This document shows positions 61,265 to 64,000 of a stretch of 64,000 bases of DNA, piece by piece. How positions within the stretch are numbered: position 1 is the first letter of the stretch; each line of letters opens with the position of its first letter. The stretch is from Sipunculus nudus (lineage: Eukaryota > Annelida > Sipuncula > Golfingiida > Sipunculidae), in the NCBI GenBank assembly GCA_026874595.1, contig CM049318.1:35487956-35551955 (forward strand), given 5' to 3'. Under the pieces are notes generated by a model. It saw only the letters and a program-made list of their open reading frames with translations. It was not told the DNA's origin and ran no database searches. A program made the position numbers and the translations under genes.

Positions 61265-63336
61265 AATTGCAAAGGCACTGAATAACCATCTATTATTCAC
61301 TCCTTTCAGAAATTTGGAAAACAAAAGAGAAAAAAACTTCCTCAACCTGGCATTCGGTGGTAATACTGGAACCTACTAATTTTAACGACCAACTGTTACC
61401 TGACTAATCTAATTAAACATGAGAAAGATATGAGGAGTAAAACAAGTCTAAATACATGTTCTAAATTAGACCAAATGTCATTTATATTTGAAACCATGCA
61501 TACGCTAACTGCATGCAAACAACAGTTAAAACAATGTAAGTAAATAGGTATAAGTGAATAAGTATAATGCAGGGAAAGAAAACTACGCTGTGCATGGATA
61601 AATATAAAAATTAAAAAAAAAAAAATACAGCTCCTCGGAGGAGTGTAATCTACAAAATAGTGGAGGCCATGGTTGAAATAGATTTTTTAACCCCATTAAC
61701 CTGAAAGGGGGTGTAATCTGGAGCTGGGGTAGACTCCGACTAGAGAGACCTTAGGTCAACAAGCCTCTTATTAAAAAAAATTTTTTTTCGCAGTCGGTGG
61801 CAAAATAAGCGCTCGGCATTTATAGTATGTTCCATCTCGAAAATGGAAACCTCTCTTAACACTGTAAAACAAAAAAAAATCGCTAAATTAAAACCCCGCG
61901 AATATGATGTCAACCGCAGTGAATATGCCAAATACTGACTGGTTCTGATGCTTTGCTCGTTAAATGTTGCACTAATACAAATGGCAGGTTGTGTCGAATC
62001 CATTTTAAGTGATCAGTTCCAAATTTCCATATACCAGTTTCTTCACCACGCTGATAGTTTTCAGATAATCATCTGCGTTCAAACTAATCGTTTTATTTTT
62101 TTTCATACAGCGTGAGATTAGATAATCATAATACTGCAATGAGTAGTTATGATGAGATAAGTTGAAAGAGTAAAATGAAGATAAAGCCATGTATTCATCA
62201 AGCAAACAAAATGTGCACTTCAGTATTATTAAAAAATCAGTATTATTTAAAATCTGATAATATCTTTTTTAATCACATAGTTTCCAAATTGACATTATAC
62301 ATGTATTCAAGTTATGTATAGGACGATTATGTGTAACTTTAACATTGTTAGTTTCTCAGGTGAGCTGTGCTGTAAAACATTCGCCGCTCCTTTCACCAAT
62401 GAATGGCCCGGACCTCGGCAGGAACAAAAGAAATTCTTTAACATAATTGGCCAACTCTTAAATGTTTGTTTCTTTTAAATAATTGTTAAAGAGTCCAATA
62501 GATTGTGCTAATCATGTTTATACAGTATGTTTTCTTCATATATAATAAAACCCGCCCAAAGACCACCCAGCTATCCCAGCCACTGATTTCCGTCCTGCCA
62601 GAGCATTTTTGATCACGTAAACTTCTAACACGACCACTCTCCTAACATATTGGCGTTTCTTTTCTGCAGGTGAAGAAATTCGGAATTTACAGTATAAAAT
62701 ATTAAATATACCTAATCAGCACCTTTTATATATGTAATTTTTGGAAAACTATATAATACTCTCGTTGCCTTTTCGCTCACGAGGGTTTCAAATTCGCAAT
62801 ATTCGCGAAAGAGGATTTAAAAACTTTCGTAAATAAGAGGTCCCATCGTGGAAGCAAGCCGAAAAGTAAAAAATTGATATTTGTAGAGAAATAATAGTAG
62901 GTGTTTATTGTTCAAAGATTCCTGCTATAAATATTATACGATCGTACAAGTTAAATGCCATTAAGGAACGATAATTTCAACTTATTTGATGTTCCTTGGA
63001 GTCCCCGCCAATTATTTAAATTTGCGTACATATTATTTAACATAAAACTGAAAAGTGGAAATCACGAAGTTGTAACTCCGCGAATATGAAGTCAACCACA
63101 GTAGCTTTCATGTATATTCATAACAAAACAACTTAAGTACAAACAAAATTAAATAATTACTAATACAATAAAAGTAATAAATCCAGAAAATATAAGAATA
63201 TAAATTAGATTATATCAAGTGTTCACACTAGATGGCACTGGTAGGTAACAGGGTTCTTTTTCTATATCTACACTATACATCTTAAACTTCATTTCTTTAA
63301 TCTGTCTTTTCATACATCTGTCACTGTGAATGTTAG
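61265..63336. other. AT-rich host sequence without recognised features
   Basis: About 2 kb with poly(A) and poly(T) tracts. The string CCGCGAATATGA, followed by GTCAACC, recurs at about 61897 and 63076, suggesting related dispersed repeats. No exon recognised. Confidence 0.5.
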
Positions 63337-63414
63337 GCGTAGTATGCAAGGACAAGCAGACAAACTGCCGCACCCTCGGAAAACTGCCGACAATCGTGTG
63401 GGTTCTGTTGAGGA
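63337..63414 (+). pseudogene. Second degenerate ShK exon, frameshifted
   Basis: After a TTAG acceptor and in the same phase 1, the reading begins VVCKDKQTNCRTLG. The closing part of an ShK domain (NCRQSCGFC, then TGA) follows in the next frame. A small deletion and a frame change have destroyed the domain. Confidence 0.6.
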
Positions 63415-64000
63415 GCTAGACTCCTACAACTTTTCATTGTCATTTTCCCAGGAGATATAATTCCTATGTATTTCATAAATTCTTTTTTTTAATTTGATTT
63501 TTTAAGTGCTTTCCTTTTTTAGAATGATATATATAAATCGATCAGTTATTAACAAACCATGACCCACTCGATATGACGATTTCCTATGATGGATATATCA
63601 TTGTTGCATACGAGTTATATTGGCCCGGTGCATCTGTATAAAACCTTTTAGGTGACCAGGGATCCAGGGAAGAAGCACCGGAAAGGCTGAGCTACCAAGG
63701 ATTCCTTTTCTGAGACATACTTAATTAAGTGTCTAACTAAAGTGCTCTCCCAGCTAATTTCATGTAAAATATTATAGGGGGCTTTTTATGGTTGATAGCA
63801 GCATGGTCATTTAATGAATATCTGATAAACTTTTTTTTATTATCGCTTTCATATAAAGAAAATTGTTGTAAATAGAAGTAAACGTAAAATGCCATTGTAT
63901 TAAAACGGGTATCAGGCTGTTTTCCTGACTATAATTTAAAGACATTTAAACATCTTCATTGTTTGAAGTAATAAAATATTCTGCTGTAACAAAATTATTC

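Overview
The window joins two unlike kinds of DNA. Positions 1 to about 35,840 are a gene-dense block, close to 50% GC in the coding parts, of large intron-poor genes on both strands. Several of these are recognisably those of a herpesvirus of invertebrates (malacoherpesvirus-like): a helicase-primase helicase of the UL5 type, a capsid maturation protease with scaffold (UL26 type), a probable major capsid protein, and a fusion glycoprotein of the gB type. Three BIR/RING inhibitor-of-apoptosis (IAP) genes lie at the right end, as is typical of malacoherpesviruses. From about 35,840 to 64,000 the sequence is AT-rich, intron-rich animal DNA with a 77-bp satellite, MITE-like elements, a LINE relic and one multi-exon gene for a secreted astacin metalloprotease with ShK domains. 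The simplest reading is the right-hand end of an endogenous herpesvirus-like element in a lophotrochozoan, probably mollusc, chromosome. The left end lies outside the window.

Layout. 1-1,170: 3' part of an unrecognised viral-type gene. 1,660-5,117: an imperfect palindrome of about 3.4 kb centred near 3,500, with seven 106-bp units on each side, each unit carrying its own hairpin, and mirror-image TATA/initiator promoters facing inward. A tRNA-Asn cassette sits in the left arm only. 5,675-6,468: tRNA-Ile(GAT) and a tRNA with an Asn-type body but a TTT anticodon. 6,971-14,065 (minus strand): helicase interrupted by one in-frame TAG, protease/scaffold, and an unknown 447-codon frame. 14,381-18,350 (plus): capsid-protein candidate broken by one frame change. 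18,645-22,170 (plus): an acidic protein and gB. 22,393-29,943 (minus): four further viral-type proteins, one of them cysteine-rich and one large with a membrane segment. 30,221-34,726 (minus): three IAP genes, the middle one with a clear 222-bp phase-0 intron. 35,282-35,833 (plus): a last small viral-type frame before the junction.

The recognised viral genes belong to replication, capsid assembly and maturation, and membrane fusion; the IAP genes would act on host cell death. Most frames are open, but there is one clear nonsense codon (helicase), one clear frame change (capsid protein) and possible loss of starts in two others. That pattern suggests a young or partly decayed insertion, or a few assembly errors. 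The host astacin gene runs on the plus strand from about 47,556 to at least 60,580. Phases agree at every junction from 48,893 onwards, and its last two ShK exons are degenerate.
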